Source: Caldilineaceae bacterium
GTDB taxonomy: Bacteria > Chloroflexota > Anaerolineae > Caldilineales > Caldilineaceae
Length of the DNA stretch: 64,000 nt
Assembly (NCBI GenBank): GCA_026708085.1
Contig: JAPOVP010000083.1
Span: 1-64,000 of the forward strand
Reading direction: 5' to 3'
Shown here: piece by piece, positions 49,041-58,259 of the stretch
Numbering within the stretch: position 1 is the stretch's first letter
Layout of the letters: each line of letters opens with the position of its first letter
Notes under the pieces: generated by a model
The model's database searches: none
Told to the model about the DNA's origin: nothing
The model's input: only the letters and a program-made list of their open reading frames with translations
Position numbers and translations under genes: made by a program

Positions 49041-49390
49041 CGCGCTCGTGAACGCATACAAACGCAAGCAAACTCTTGTCAACGCTCGCAGACTCTCATG
49101 AACGCATACAAACGCAAGCAAACTCTTGTCAACGCTCGCAGACGCTCGTGAACGCATACAAACGCTTGCAAGCTCTCGTGAACGCTCGCAGACTCTCATG
49201 AACGCATACAAACGCAAGCAAACTCTTGTCAACGCTCGCAGACTCTCATGAACGCATACAAACGCAAGCAAACTCTTGTCAACGCTCGCAGACGCTCGTG
49301 AACGCATACAAACGCTTGCAAGCTCTCGTGAACGCATACAAACACAAGTAAACTCTTGTCAACGCTCGCAGACTCTCGTGATCTCTCGTA
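49041..49390. repeat. Hierarchical tandem array: 10-bp unit, 50-bp unit, 150-bp higher-order unit
   Basis: Decamers aacgcataca/aacgcaagca/aactcttgtc/aacgctcgca/gactctcatg repeat with no indel over about 34 units; order ABCDE ABCDE' AFGDE | ABCDE ABCDE' AFG AB'CDE''. Confidence 0.95.
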
Positions 49391-49763
49391 TTCTCTTGCC
49401 CGACACTCTCACTAGCCGACCTGTACCAGCGACCCTACACCGTCGCCAGAACCGGGAGAATGAAAGACCTCGTTCATTCAACCCTCCCGGCGCTCATGAA
49501 AGATCGCTATCACACGAATTTGCTCTCGCCGTACCGTTCAATCGCCCGCAAGGTATTTCCGGCCCAAATTGAGGACCCACTTCCTGATTTTTCCAACATT
49601 GACGAGAAGGTTCTTTCCCTTTAGAATGACGCAGGCTACGCAGCAACCATGACCGCCAATTGCCATCACTAAGCCAGACGACAACGTCCCAGATTGCCCC
49701 TGATAGTGACGAATTGCAAAGGCAGTGGCGGCGAATCCCGCAGGCAACACAACAGAGGCTTCT

Positions 49764-50999
49764 ATGACTGGTCCATTCCGCCTTGCCAATGAAGTCGACA
49801 CAACCGGTTTCGGTGACACCGGAATGCGCCTCGGCGACCTCGACGGCGACGGCGAGTTGGAAGCGGTATTCTTCCAGGCCCGCGACTGCCACATCCCCCG
49901 CATGTCCGCCGGCGGCTACCGCCACGAGAAACAGGTGCACTGCGTCACCGCCATGAAGCTCGACGGCGACGTCATGTGGCAGGAAGGCGCCCCCCTCGGT
50001 ACCGGCCACTGGGCCATGCACGAAGTCGCCGCCGCAGTCAGCGACATCGACGGCGACGGCAAGCAAGAAATCGTCTACGTAACCGAGCGCGACGGCCGCA
50101 GCTACCTCAGAATCCTCGAGGGCGATCGCGGCTACTACCGCAAAGAGGTCGAGACCGGCCCCAACTGCGTACTCCAGCTCTGCGACATTCGCGGCCTCGG
50201 CGCCAGGCGCGACATCCTCGTCTCCACCTTCGTCAACCCCATCTACATCTACGACGACGACCTGAACTGCCTCTGGAACTGCCACTTCTACGGCGGCGCC
50301 GGCCATTCTCACGACTTCTACGACATTGACGGCGACGGCAAGGAGGAGGCCTTCATCGGCTACTGCTGCGTGCGCGCCGATGGCCTCAAGATCTGGTGGC
50401 GGCCCGATCTGGAGCCGCACCTCGAAGAGATGACACGCGCACCCCACGTCGATCACCTGCACGTCCACGACGTCGACGAAGACGGCAGGCCCGAGCTGCT
50501 CATGGTAGCCGGCAAAGACCTGGTCGTCCTCGACGCTGCCACCGGCGAAGACCGCTGGATCTTCGAAGGCACCCACATTCAGACCTGCGCCGTGGGCAAA
50601 TTCCTGCCCGACATGGAAGGGCAGCAGCTCTTCGTCACAGAGCGCCGCCTGCACGGCGAAGATGCCCACATCGGCTTCCGCGGCTACCTCGTCGACTGCA
50701 ATGGCAACGAGATCTGGCGCATGGAGAAGGCCGGTTATGGCCGCACGATCCGGCTGGCCGGCGCCGACGCCGATGTCATCTTCGCCGAGTGCCAGGGCAA
50801 AAAGCCCATGCTCATCGACGGGCACGCCAACATCATCCAGGAACTGGATATGCCGCTGCATACCTACGCCGAAGACCGCTTCGACGACGGCGACACCGGC
50901 GTGCGCGCCGTCTTCACGATCGCCGATACCAACGGCGACGGCAAACTGGAACTACTAGGCTACAACCGCACGCGCCTGTGGCATTGGGTGCAGGATTAG
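49764..50999 (+). CDS. FG-GAP/VCBS repeat protein (DxDGDG calcium-binding loops)
   Basis: MTGPFRLANEVDTTGFGDTGMRLGDLDGDGELEAVF, VSDIDGDGKQEIVYV, FYDIDGDGKEEAFIGY, HVHDVDEDGRPELLMV; no signal peptide. Confidence 0.85.
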   Translation: MTGPFRLANEVDTTGFGDTGMRLGDLDGDGELEAVFFQARDCHIPRMSAGGYRHEKQVHCVTAMKLDGDVMWQEGAPLGTGHWAMHEVAAAVSDIDGDGKQEIVYVTERDGRSYLRILEGDRGYYRKEVETGPNCVLQLCDIRGLGARRDILVSTFVNPIYIYDDDLNCLWNCHFYGGAGHSHDFYDIDGDGKEEAFIGYCCVRADGLKIWWRPDLEPHLEEMTRAPHVDHLHVHDVDEDGRPELLMVAGKDLVVLDAATGEDRWIFEGTHIQTCAVGKFLPDMEGQQLFVTERRLHGEDAHIGFRGYLVDCNGNEIWRMEKAGYGRTIRLAGADADVIFAECQGKKPMLIDGHANIIQELDMPLHTYAEDRFDDGDTGVRAVFTIADTNGDGKLELLGYNRTRLWHWVQD

Positions 51000-51095
51000 C
51001 GGAACTTCGTAGAAGAATTGCGTATTTCCTATCTTACTTATCCGACTGTCAGCGATGGGTAACATTGCAGGGACTCACAACAAAGGAGTGAATCG

Positions 51096-53117
51096 ATGAG
51101 GAGTCTGAGGACAAAGGAAAACTGGATTAACCGCCGGGAGTTTATGCGCGTTTCCGGTGTGGCCACCGCCGGTCTGGTGGCCGTAGCCTGTGGCGCCGGC
51201 GGCGAGCCGCAGGAAGAAATGGCAGCCGAACCGGCCGCCGAGGAAGCTCCCGCCGAAGAGGCCGCCCCCGCGGCGTCGGGCAGCATGTACAGCGAGGCGC
51301 CCATGCTGGCCGAAATGGTCGCAGCGGGAGACTTGCCCCCTGTTGACGAGCGGCTGCCCGCCAGCCCCGCTGTTTTGGAGGCGGTTGAGCAGGTCGGCAA
51401 GTACGGCGGTACCATCCGTCGCGGCTTCAAGGGCGTCTCCGACCGCTGGGGCCCGACCAAGATGCAGAACGAATCCCTCACCTGGTACAACATGGACCTC
51501 ACCCTCCGCCCCAACATGGTCGAATCCTGGGAGACCAACGAAGACGCCACCGTGTGGACATTCAACCTGCGCGAAGGGCTGAAATGGTCTGACGGCTCTC
51601 CGTTTGACAGCGACAGCTTCACTTGGTGGTACGAGAACCATTTCTCCAATACAGACCTTTCGCCGGCCGTATCGCGTCGCTGGGGAACGGGGACGCCGCG
51701 CGTGCCCATGGTAGTGTCGGCTCCCGACAAGACCACGGTGATGATGACGTTCGAACATCCCAAACCGCTCTTCGCCTTCGATGTAACGCGCTCGCACTGT
51801 TTCTCGCCCGGCCATTACATGAAACAGTTCCACATCGATCTGACCGATGACAAGGCGGCCCTGGAAGCCCAGATCGACGAAGCCGGCGTCGACTCCTGGG
51901 ATCAGTACTACATCGACCGCAACTGGTGGTACCTGAACCCGGATCGGCCCAACATCGGCCCCTGGCTGTCCAAGAATGAGCTCTCCTCCGAGCTGTTCCT
52001 CATGGAACGCAACCCCTACTTCTGGCAGGTCGATGAAGAGGGCCAGCAGCTGCCCTACATCGACAAGGTGACCCACCGCCTCTTCGACACCAACGACGTA
52101 TTCAACCTGCGCGTCATCAACGGCGAGGTCGACTTCCAGTCCCGTCACATCCAGACGGGCAACTTCACACTCTACAAGGAGAATGAAGACGCCGGCGAGT
52201 ACCGCGTCATTATCGGTACCTCGACCCGGCATGAAGTCGTGACCCCCAACCAGGGCGCACAGGACCCGCGCGTGCGCGAACTGTTCCAGAACCGCGACGT
52301 GCGCATCGCCATGTCACTGGCAGTAGACCGCGAAGCATTGAACGAGCTCGTGTGGGACGGCCTGTTGACACCGCGTCAGTACAGTCCCCTCGATCAGTCG
52401 CCCCAGTACTACGCCAAACTGACCGAAGCCTACGCCGGCTACGACCCCGACCGCGCCAACCAGCTCCTCGACGACGCCGGTTACGCCGAGCGCGATTCCG
52501 ACGGTTTCAGGCTTTGGAAGGACGGCAGTGGCGAGACGCTGAGCTTCATCATCGAGGGCACATCCCAGCCCGGCACGCCCGAAGAAGACTCGGTCCTCAC
52601 CATCATCAAGTACTATGCCGAAATCGGCCTCAAGGCCACCTACAAGGGCATGGAGCGCTCGCTGTACACCGAGCACTGGTCTGCTAATACCCAGGACGCA
52701 GTCTACTGGGGCGGGTATCGCGATCTGCTGCCGATTCTCACCCCCTCTCCCTGGATCGGCACCGAGCTCGACCGCCCCTGGGCCGGCGCCTTCGGCCGCT
52801 GGAAGGTCGACGAGAACGACGCCAATGGTGAACCGCCCCCGGACGGCCACTTCCTCTGGGATATCTGGGCGATCTGGGACCAGGTCAGCGCCGAGCCGGA
52901 TCCGGCCACACGCGACGAGCTCTTCTTCCAGATTCTGGACATCTGGGCCGAAGAGATCCCGATCGTCGGCTACCTCGGACAGTCCCCGGCCCTGATCATC
53001 ATGAAGAACCAGATGCACAACTACATCGGAGGCCAGCCGGTCAATGACGGGTTGGAGGACGAGCACTTCCTGAATCCGCAGCTGCTCTCCTGGGAAGATC
53101 CTGAGAATCACATGTAG
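51096..53117 (+). CDS. ABC transporter substrate-binding protein, peptide/nickel family 5 (Tat-type lipoprotein)
   Basis: INRREFMRVSGVATAGLVAVACGAGG; EDATVWTFNLREGLKWSDGSPFDSDSFTWWYE; DVRIAMSLAVDREALNELVW. Confidence 0.94.
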   Translation: MRSLRTKENWINRREFMRVSGVATAGLVAVACGAGGEPQEEMAAEPAAEEAPAEEAAPAASGSMYSEAPMLAEMVAAGDLPPVDERLPASPAVLEAVEQVGKYGGTIRRGFKGVSDRWGPTKMQNESLTWYNMDLTLRPNMVESWETNEDATVWTFNLREGLKWSDGSPFDSDSFTWWYENHFSNTDLSPAVSRRWGTGTPRVPMVVSAPDKTTVMMTFEHPKPLFAFDVTRSHCFSPGHYMKQFHIDLTDDKAALEAQIDEAGVDSWDQYYIDRNWWYLNPDRPNIGPWLSKNELSSELFLMERNPYFWQVDEEGQQLPYIDKVTHRLFDTNDVFNLRVINGEVDFQSRHIQTGNFTLYKENEDAGEYRVIIGTSTRHEVVTPNQGAQDPRVRELFQNRDVRIAMSLAVDREALNELVWDGLLTPRQYSPLDQSPQYYAKLTEAYAGYDPDRANQLLDDAGYAERDSDGFRLWKDGSGETLSFIIEGTSQPGTPEEDSVLTIIKYYAEIGLKATYKGMERSLYTEHWSANTQDAVYWGGYRDLLPILTPSPWIGTELDRPWAGAFGRWKVDENDANGEPPPDGHFLWDIWAIWDQVSAEPDPATRDELFFQILDIWAEEIPIVGYLGQSPALIIMKNQMHNYIGGQPVNDGLEDEHFLNPQLLSWEDPENHM

Positions 53118-53131
53118 GACGACGTAAAGCA

Positions 53132-53182
53132 CGGGTAACATGCCATAGCGTGCGCGCGCACGCTATGGCATACAAATACCCG
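53132..53182. terminator. Intergenic hairpin with a 32-bp perfect palindrome downstream of the first binding protein
   Basis: cgggta-ac-ATGCCATAGCGTGCGC|GCGCACGCTATGGCAT-acaaa-tacccg; palindrome 53140-53171. Confidence 0.7.
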
Positions 53183-53281
53183 CATTCGTGAAACGTATGC
53201 GGACGGCGCAACGGTCCTAATCCCCCACACACTGTCGCGCCGTCCAAATCCGGCGCTCACCAACCGAGACTGACAACCCCC

Positions 53282-53791
53282 ATGGCATCGACCGAACGGC
53301 GGGCCCGCCCGCGATTCACTTCCGTCAAAACGTACAAGCACGCCGCCGGCCATCCCACTTTCTGGTATCCGCCTGAATGGCAGCTCCAGGAGACCGATAC
53401 ACCCCATCCAGCCGTAAGCCTCTATCCGGATCCGTCCGATGAGGCCACCTTCATCTCCATCACAGTCCAGGACATGGGTCAGCCGCTTGCGGCGGAGGAA
53501 AGTGCGCTGCTCGCCGAAGGAATCGAGGAAGGGCTGAACCAACTTGATGAGTGCGTGGTCGAGAGGCTGGATGTCCTCGACGATGTGGGCGACTGGTGCC
53601 AGGAGTGGGTCTGCACCTTCATGCAGGACGGGACCACCCGCCGCCGCCGCGCCCGTCTCTTCTGCGCCGAAAAACATCTGTATTCGGTCGTGATCCAGGG
53701 GGCCACAAAAGAGCGCTATGAATACTGGCGCGGCATGATGGAATGGGTCATGTTGACCGTCTCGAATACCACTGTCGATCTGGGCTCGTAG
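53282..53791 (+). CDS. Hypothetical protein, PsbP/DUF1795-like fold suspected
   Basis: ORF 169 aa, GHPTFWYPPEWQLQETDTPHPAVSLYPDPSDEATFISITVQDM; lies between the two binding-protein genes. Confidence 0.6.
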   Translation: MASTERRARPRFTSVKTYKHAAGHPTFWYPPEWQLQETDTPHPAVSLYPDPSDEATFISITVQDMGQPLAAEESALLAEGIEEGLNQLDECVVERLDVLDDVGDWCQEWVCTFMQDGTTRRRRARLFCAEKHLYSVVIQGATKERYEYWRGMMEWVMLTVSNTTVDLGS

Positions 53792-53885
53792 ACCGCCTCG
53801 TTCAGGCCGTTCTCTGAACAGACTTTTTTTCCTGACATTCGAAACACTTCACTTTTTTCCATTCAAAAGAAAGGAACTGATCATC

Positions 53886-55907
53886 ATGAAGGACGGAATT
53901 GATCGTAGAACTTTCCTGCGGATGAGCGGCCTCTCGGCCGCGGCCGCAGTTGCTGCGGCCTGCGGCGCGCCCGGCGGCGACGCCGAACCGGAGGCCGCGG
54001 ACGAGGCCCCGGCAGCGGAGGAGGCCCCCGCCGCCGATTCGGGCACGATGTCCAAGTACAACGAGTCGCCCCTGCTAGCCGAGCGCGTCGCCGCTGGCAC
54101 GCTGCCGCCGGTCGATGAACGTCTCCCGGCCAACCCGGTGGTCATCGAACCCCTGGAAGAGGTCGGCCAGTACGGCGGCACCACTCGCGTTGCCATCGGT
54201 AACCCCAATCACCTCTTTGGCGATCCTCAGGCCGTCATGGGCACCGAACTGATCCTGCGCATCGCGCCCGACTTCTCCTCCATCACCAGCGGCCTGGCCG
54301 AGAGCTGGGAGTTCAACGAGGACGCCACCGAGCAGATCCTGCACCTGCGTGAGGGGCTCATGTGGTCCGACGGCGCGCCCTTCAGCGCCGACGACTTCAT
54401 GTTCTCCTGGCACGACCTCTGGCTCAACGAAGAATACGCGCCCGGCGGTCCTCCCACCGCCTGGAAGGCGGGAGCTTCGCCCGGTGGCGATCCGCTGCAG
54501 ATGGAGAAGATCGACGATTACACGATCAAGCTCTCCTTCTCCAAGCCCTATCCCCTGATCGTTCTCCACGAGACCTTCTACGCCGGTTCGCAGGGCGGCT
54601 TGTGGCAGCCCGCCCACTATCTTAAGCAGTTCCATCCCGAATACGGCGATGCCGACGAGATCGCCAAGATGACCGAAGAAGCCGGTTTTGAGGAGTGGCG
54701 CCAGCTGATCCGTGACAAGGGCCGTGTCGGCTCCACGATTCCTGCTCAAATAGGCCTGCCGGGAATGACCGCCTTCATCCGCGTCGACGACGCCCCTGAC
54801 CACCACACTTACGAGCGCAACCCCTACTACTGGAAGATAGACACCGCTGGCAACCAGCTGCCCTACATCGACAAAACGATCGTGTTCGTGATCGGCGACC
54901 GTGAAGTCGCCAATGCCAAGCTGATCGCCGGCGAGTTGGAATTCTCCGGCCGGCAGGCCGATCTGGCCAACATGGAACTGTACATGGCCAATCTGGAGTC
55001 GGCAGACCTGAAAATCAAGATGTGGAAGTCGACCTTCCCCGGCCGTACCATCATCGTTCCCAACCATACCCACAAAGACCCGCAGGTTCGAGAGTTCTTC
55101 GGCAACAAGGATGTACGCCACGCGATGTCGATTTCTATCAACCGCGAAGAGATCAACGACGTCGTCTACTTCGGCCTCGGCGAACCCCGCCAGTGGGCAG
55201 CCTGGCCCGGCTCCAAGTACTACGAGGAGGGCGATGAGTCCCACTGGGCCCAGTTCGACCCGGATATGGCCATGGAACTGCTTGATCAGGCCGGCTACTC
55301 GGAGAAAGACGCCGACGGCTTCCGCCTCTTCCCTGACGGCTCGCGCGTAAGTTGGGTAATCCAGCTCGACACCGAGCAGGCCGATGTCCTCGATGTCTTC
55401 GAACTGGTTGTCGAACAGTGGCGTCAGGTCGGCCTCGACCCGTCGCTCCGTCCAATCAACCGCTCCCATCTGAACGAACTGGTCGCCGCCAACGATATGG
55501 GTATGTCCGGCTGGGAAGGCGACATCTCCGACATTACCTGGGTCTGGTGCTCGCGGCTCAACCACCCCGGACAGTGCAACGTACCCTGGGGCAAGGGCTA
55601 TGACATCTGGCTGGACGGCGACCAGGAAAGTGAGATCGCCGTCGAACCGCCGGACGAGGTCGCCTGGGTCTACCACCGCTGGCAGGAAATGATCGACGCC
55701 GTCACCGAAGAGGAGCACGTCGCCATCGCCCGCGAGCTGTGGGAATGGTTCTACGACTACCTGCCCGGCTTCGGCACTGTCGGCATCCCCAAGCCGGTCG
55801 TCATGAAGAAGAACCTGACCAACTTCCCCGACGACGGTGTATGGGGCTTCTCAGTGATTCGGGCCGTCCCGGTACATCCCGAGCAGTTCTTCTATAAGCA
55901 GAGCTAG
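53886..55907 (+). CDS. ABC transporter substrate-binding protein, family 5 (Tat-type lipoprotein), paralog of 51096-53117
   Basis: IDRRTFLRMSGLSAAAAVAAACGAPG; EDATEQILHLREGLMWSDGAPFSADDFMFSWHD; DVRHAMSISINREEINDVVY. Confidence 0.94.
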   Translation: MKDGIDRRTFLRMSGLSAAAAVAAACGAPGGDAEPEAADEAPAAEEAPAADSGTMSKYNESPLLAERVAAGTLPPVDERLPANPVVIEPLEEVGQYGGTTRVAIGNPNHLFGDPQAVMGTELILRIAPDFSSITSGLAESWEFNEDATEQILHLREGLMWSDGAPFSADDFMFSWHDLWLNEEYAPGGPPTAWKAGASPGGDPLQMEKIDDYTIKLSFSKPYPLIVLHETFYAGSQGGLWQPAHYLKQFHPEYGDADEIAKMTEEAGFEEWRQLIRDKGRVGSTIPAQIGLPGMTAFIRVDDAPDHHTYERNPYYWKIDTAGNQLPYIDKTIVFVIGDREVANAKLIAGELEFSGRQADLANMELYMANLESADLKIKMWKSTFPGRTIIVPNHTHKDPQVREFFGNKDVRHAMSISINREEINDVVYFGLGEPRQWAAWPGSKYYEEGDESHWAQFDPDMAMELLDQAGYSEKDADGFRLFPDGSRVSWVIQLDTEQADVLDVFELVVEQWRQVGLDPSLRPINRSHLNELVAANDMGMSGWEGDISDITWVWCSRLNHPGQCNVPWGKGYDIWLDGDQESEIAVEPPDEVAWVYHRWQEMIDAVTEEEHVAIARELWEWFYDYLPGFGTVGIPKPVVMKKNLTNFPDDGVWGFSVIRAVPVHPEQFFYKQS

Positions 55908-55922
55908 AATCGAAAATAAGCA

Positions 55923-55962
55923 GAAGGCCGGCGGCCAGTTTCCTATTTGACCGCCGGCCTTC
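55923..55962. terminator. Intergenic hairpin between second binding protein and permease genes
   Basis: GAAGGCCGGCGG-N16-CCGCCGGCCTTC, perfect 12-bp stem. Confidence 0.8.
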
Positions 55963-56000
55963 AAATACGTTCCCCGTTAACTGTTCGTCATTACACTGTC

Positions 56001-56999
56001 ATGCGCGAATACATCCTGCGTCGCGTCCTTCAATTGATTCCGACGCTTATCCTCATTTCAATTGTCAGCTTTACGATCATCCAGCTCCCGCCGGGTGATT
56101 ACGTGACCACCTATGTGGCCAACCTGGCGGCGGCCGGCGAGGAGCTGAGCGAAGAGGAAATCGTGGCGCTGGAGGCCCACTACGGTCTGAACCAGCCGGG
56201 ATACATTCAGTACATCAAGTGGATCACGAACTTCGTGCAAGGGGATATGGGGCTCTCATTCTATTGGGATCGCCCCGTCAACAGGCTCATAGGCGAGCGG
56301 CTGATGTTGACAATGATCATGTCATTCTTCACACTCCTCTTCGTCTACGCCATGGCCATCCCCATCGGCATCTATTCCGCCGTGCGGCAATACAGCCTCG
56401 CCGACTATGTGTTTACCTTCATAGGCTTCATTGGTCTTGCGACGCCGAACTTCCTTCTTGCACTCATCTTCATGTACATAGGCATCAAAGCCTTCGGCGC
56501 CAGTGCCGGCGGCCTCTTCTCCACCGAGTTTCTCGACGCGCCTTGGAGCGTTGCCAGGGTCTGGGACATGCTCAAGCACATGTGGTTGCCGGTCGTGATT
56601 GTCGGCACCGCCGGCACCGCGGGGACCATCCGCGTGATGCGCGCGACGACACTCGATGAACTTGGCCGCCCCTACGTCGAGACCGCGCGGTCCAAAGGCC
56701 TGCGCGAAGGTCCGCTCACCATGAAGTACCCTGTGCGCGTCGCCCTCAACCCCATCTTGAGCACCGTCGGCTGGCGGCTTCCCGAAATCGTCTCCGGCAC
56801 CGTACTCGTGGCGCTCGTGTTGAACCTGCCCACGACCGGACCGCTGCTCTGGCGTGCGCTCATGTCCCAGGACCTCTACCTTGCCGCCAGCATGATTATG
56901 ATTCTGAGCACGCTCACTCTGATCGGCACTCTGATCTCGGATATCCTCCTGGCATGGGTCGATCCGCGTATTCGCTACGGGGAACGAGGTACGACATGA
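56001..56999 (+). CDS. ABC transporter permease (DppB/OppB type)
   Basis: MREYILRRVLQLIPTLILISIVSFTIIQLPPGDY; VMRATTLDELGRPYVETARSKGLRE. Confidence 0.95.
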   Translation: MREYILRRVLQLIPTLILISIVSFTIIQLPPGDYVTTYVANLAAAGEELSEEEIVALEAHYGLNQPGYIQYIKWITNFVQGDMGLSFYWDRPVNRLIGERLMLTMIMSFFTLLFVYAMAIPIGIYSAVRQYSLADYVFTFIGFIGLATPNFLLALIFMYIGIKAFGASAGGLFSTEFLDAPWSVARVWDMLKHMWLPVVIVGTAGTAGTIRVMRATTLDELGRPYVETARSKGLREGPLTMKYPVRVALNPILSTVGWRLPEIVSGTVLVALVLNLPTTGPLLWRALMSQDLYLAASMIMILSTLTLIGTLISDILLAWVDPRIRYGERGTT

Positions 57000-58183
57000 C
57001 CACTTCTGCCGCGCCCGAGCCGGCATCCTCGCCCTACGAAAGTGGAAACCTGTCCGATCTCCTCGAAGCCGAAGGCACGATTGGCGAATCCAGAACCCAG
57101 TTCCTCACGCCGCGACAGCTGATGCTGCTCCGTTTCAAGCGCAATAAGTTGGCTGTTATTTCGTTCTGGTTTCTCGCCCTTCTCTATATTTCAGCGCTGT
57201 TCGCCCCGGTCATCTCGCCATACGACAAAACGCACCGCTTCAACAAGCATCTCTATCTTCCTCCCAGAGAGATTCATATCATCAACGAGAACGGAGGACT
57301 GCAGCGTCCCTTCGTCTACGCGGTCAAGATCGAGACAAACAAGGAGACCTTTACTCGCGATTTTGTCGAAGACCGCAGCCAGCAGTATCCCGTCCAGTTC
57401 TTTGTCAAAGGGGACCCCTACAAGCTCTGGGGCCTATTCAGGATGGACTGGCATCTCTTCGGTGTCGAAAACGCCGAAGAGGTCGGCCCCATCTTTCTTC
57501 TGGGGGGAGACAAGTTCGGTCGGGATATCCTGGGCCGCGCCCTGTACGGAGGACGCATTTCCTTGACCATCGGTCTTGTGGGCGTCACCATCAGCCTCAT
57601 CATTGGCCTGCTCTTGGGGGGCTTGTCGGGGCTCTACGGGGGCGTCGTCGACAACCTCATCCAGCGGCTGATCGAGTTCATTCGATCGATCCCGACGATT
57701 CCTCTTTGGATGGGACTGGCCGCGGCTCTGCCGGCCGACTGGCCGCAAATCCGAATCTATTTCGGCATCACCATCATCCTTTCATTGCTCGCCTGGACAA
57801 CGCTGGCGCGCGTTGTGAGGGGGAAGTTCCTCTCCCTCCGCAATGAAGACTTTGTCCTCGCCGCCCAGTCTGCCGGCGCCAACCAATGGTACCTGATCTG
57901 GCAGCACCTCGTTCCCTCCTTTATGAGCTACGTGCTCGTGGACATTACCCTGGCCATTCCCGGCATGATCATCGGAGAAACCGCACTGAGCTTTCTCGGG
58001 CTGGGATTGGTATCGCCCACTGTCAGTTGGGGTGTGATGCTGAAAGACGCGCAGCAAGTCGTCGAGATCGCGATTCATCCGTGGATCCTGTGGCCCGCCA
58101 TGTTCGTGGTCGTCACCGTGCTGGCCCTCAACTTCATCGGCGACGGTCTGCGCGACGCAGCCGACCCGTACGCTGACCTGTAA
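56996..58183 (+). CDS. ABC transporter permease (DppC/OppC type)
   Basis: FKRNKLAVISFWFLALLYISALFAPVISPYD; GRDILGRALYGGRISLTIGLVGV; ATGA overlap with upstream permease. Confidence 0.95.
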   Translation: MTTSAAPEPASSPYESGNLSDLLEAEGTIGESRTQFLTPRQLMLLRFKRNKLAVISFWFLALLYISALFAPVISPYDKTHRFNKHLYLPPREIHIINENGGLQRPFVYAVKIETNKETFTRDFVEDRSQQYPVQFFVKGDPYKLWGLFRMDWHLFGVENAEEVGPIFLLGGDKFGRDILGRALYGGRISLTIGLVGVTISLIIGLLLGGLSGLYGGVVDNLIQRLIEFIRSIPTIPLWMGLAAALPADWPQIRIYFGITIILSLLAWTTLARVVRGKFLSLRNEDFVLAAQSAGANQWYLIWQHLVPSFMSYVLVDITLAIPGMIIGETALSFLGLGLVSPTVSWGVMLKDAQQVVEIAIHPWILWPAMFVVVTVLALNFIGDGLRDAADPYADL

Positions 58184-58259
58184 ATGGCAACTCCAGAGAA
58201 ACCGGTTTTGGTTGTCCTGCTTGCCCAACCGCCGCCGCCCACTTGTCACTGTACTTGAA

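Noticed and set aside
49041-49390. CRISPR array
   Set aside because: Units are contiguous decamers without unique spacers, and there are no cas genes nearby.
54075-55718. 547-aa reverse ORF opposite the second binding protein
   Set aside because: Shadow ORF; the composition mirrors the sense frame and no family is recognisable.
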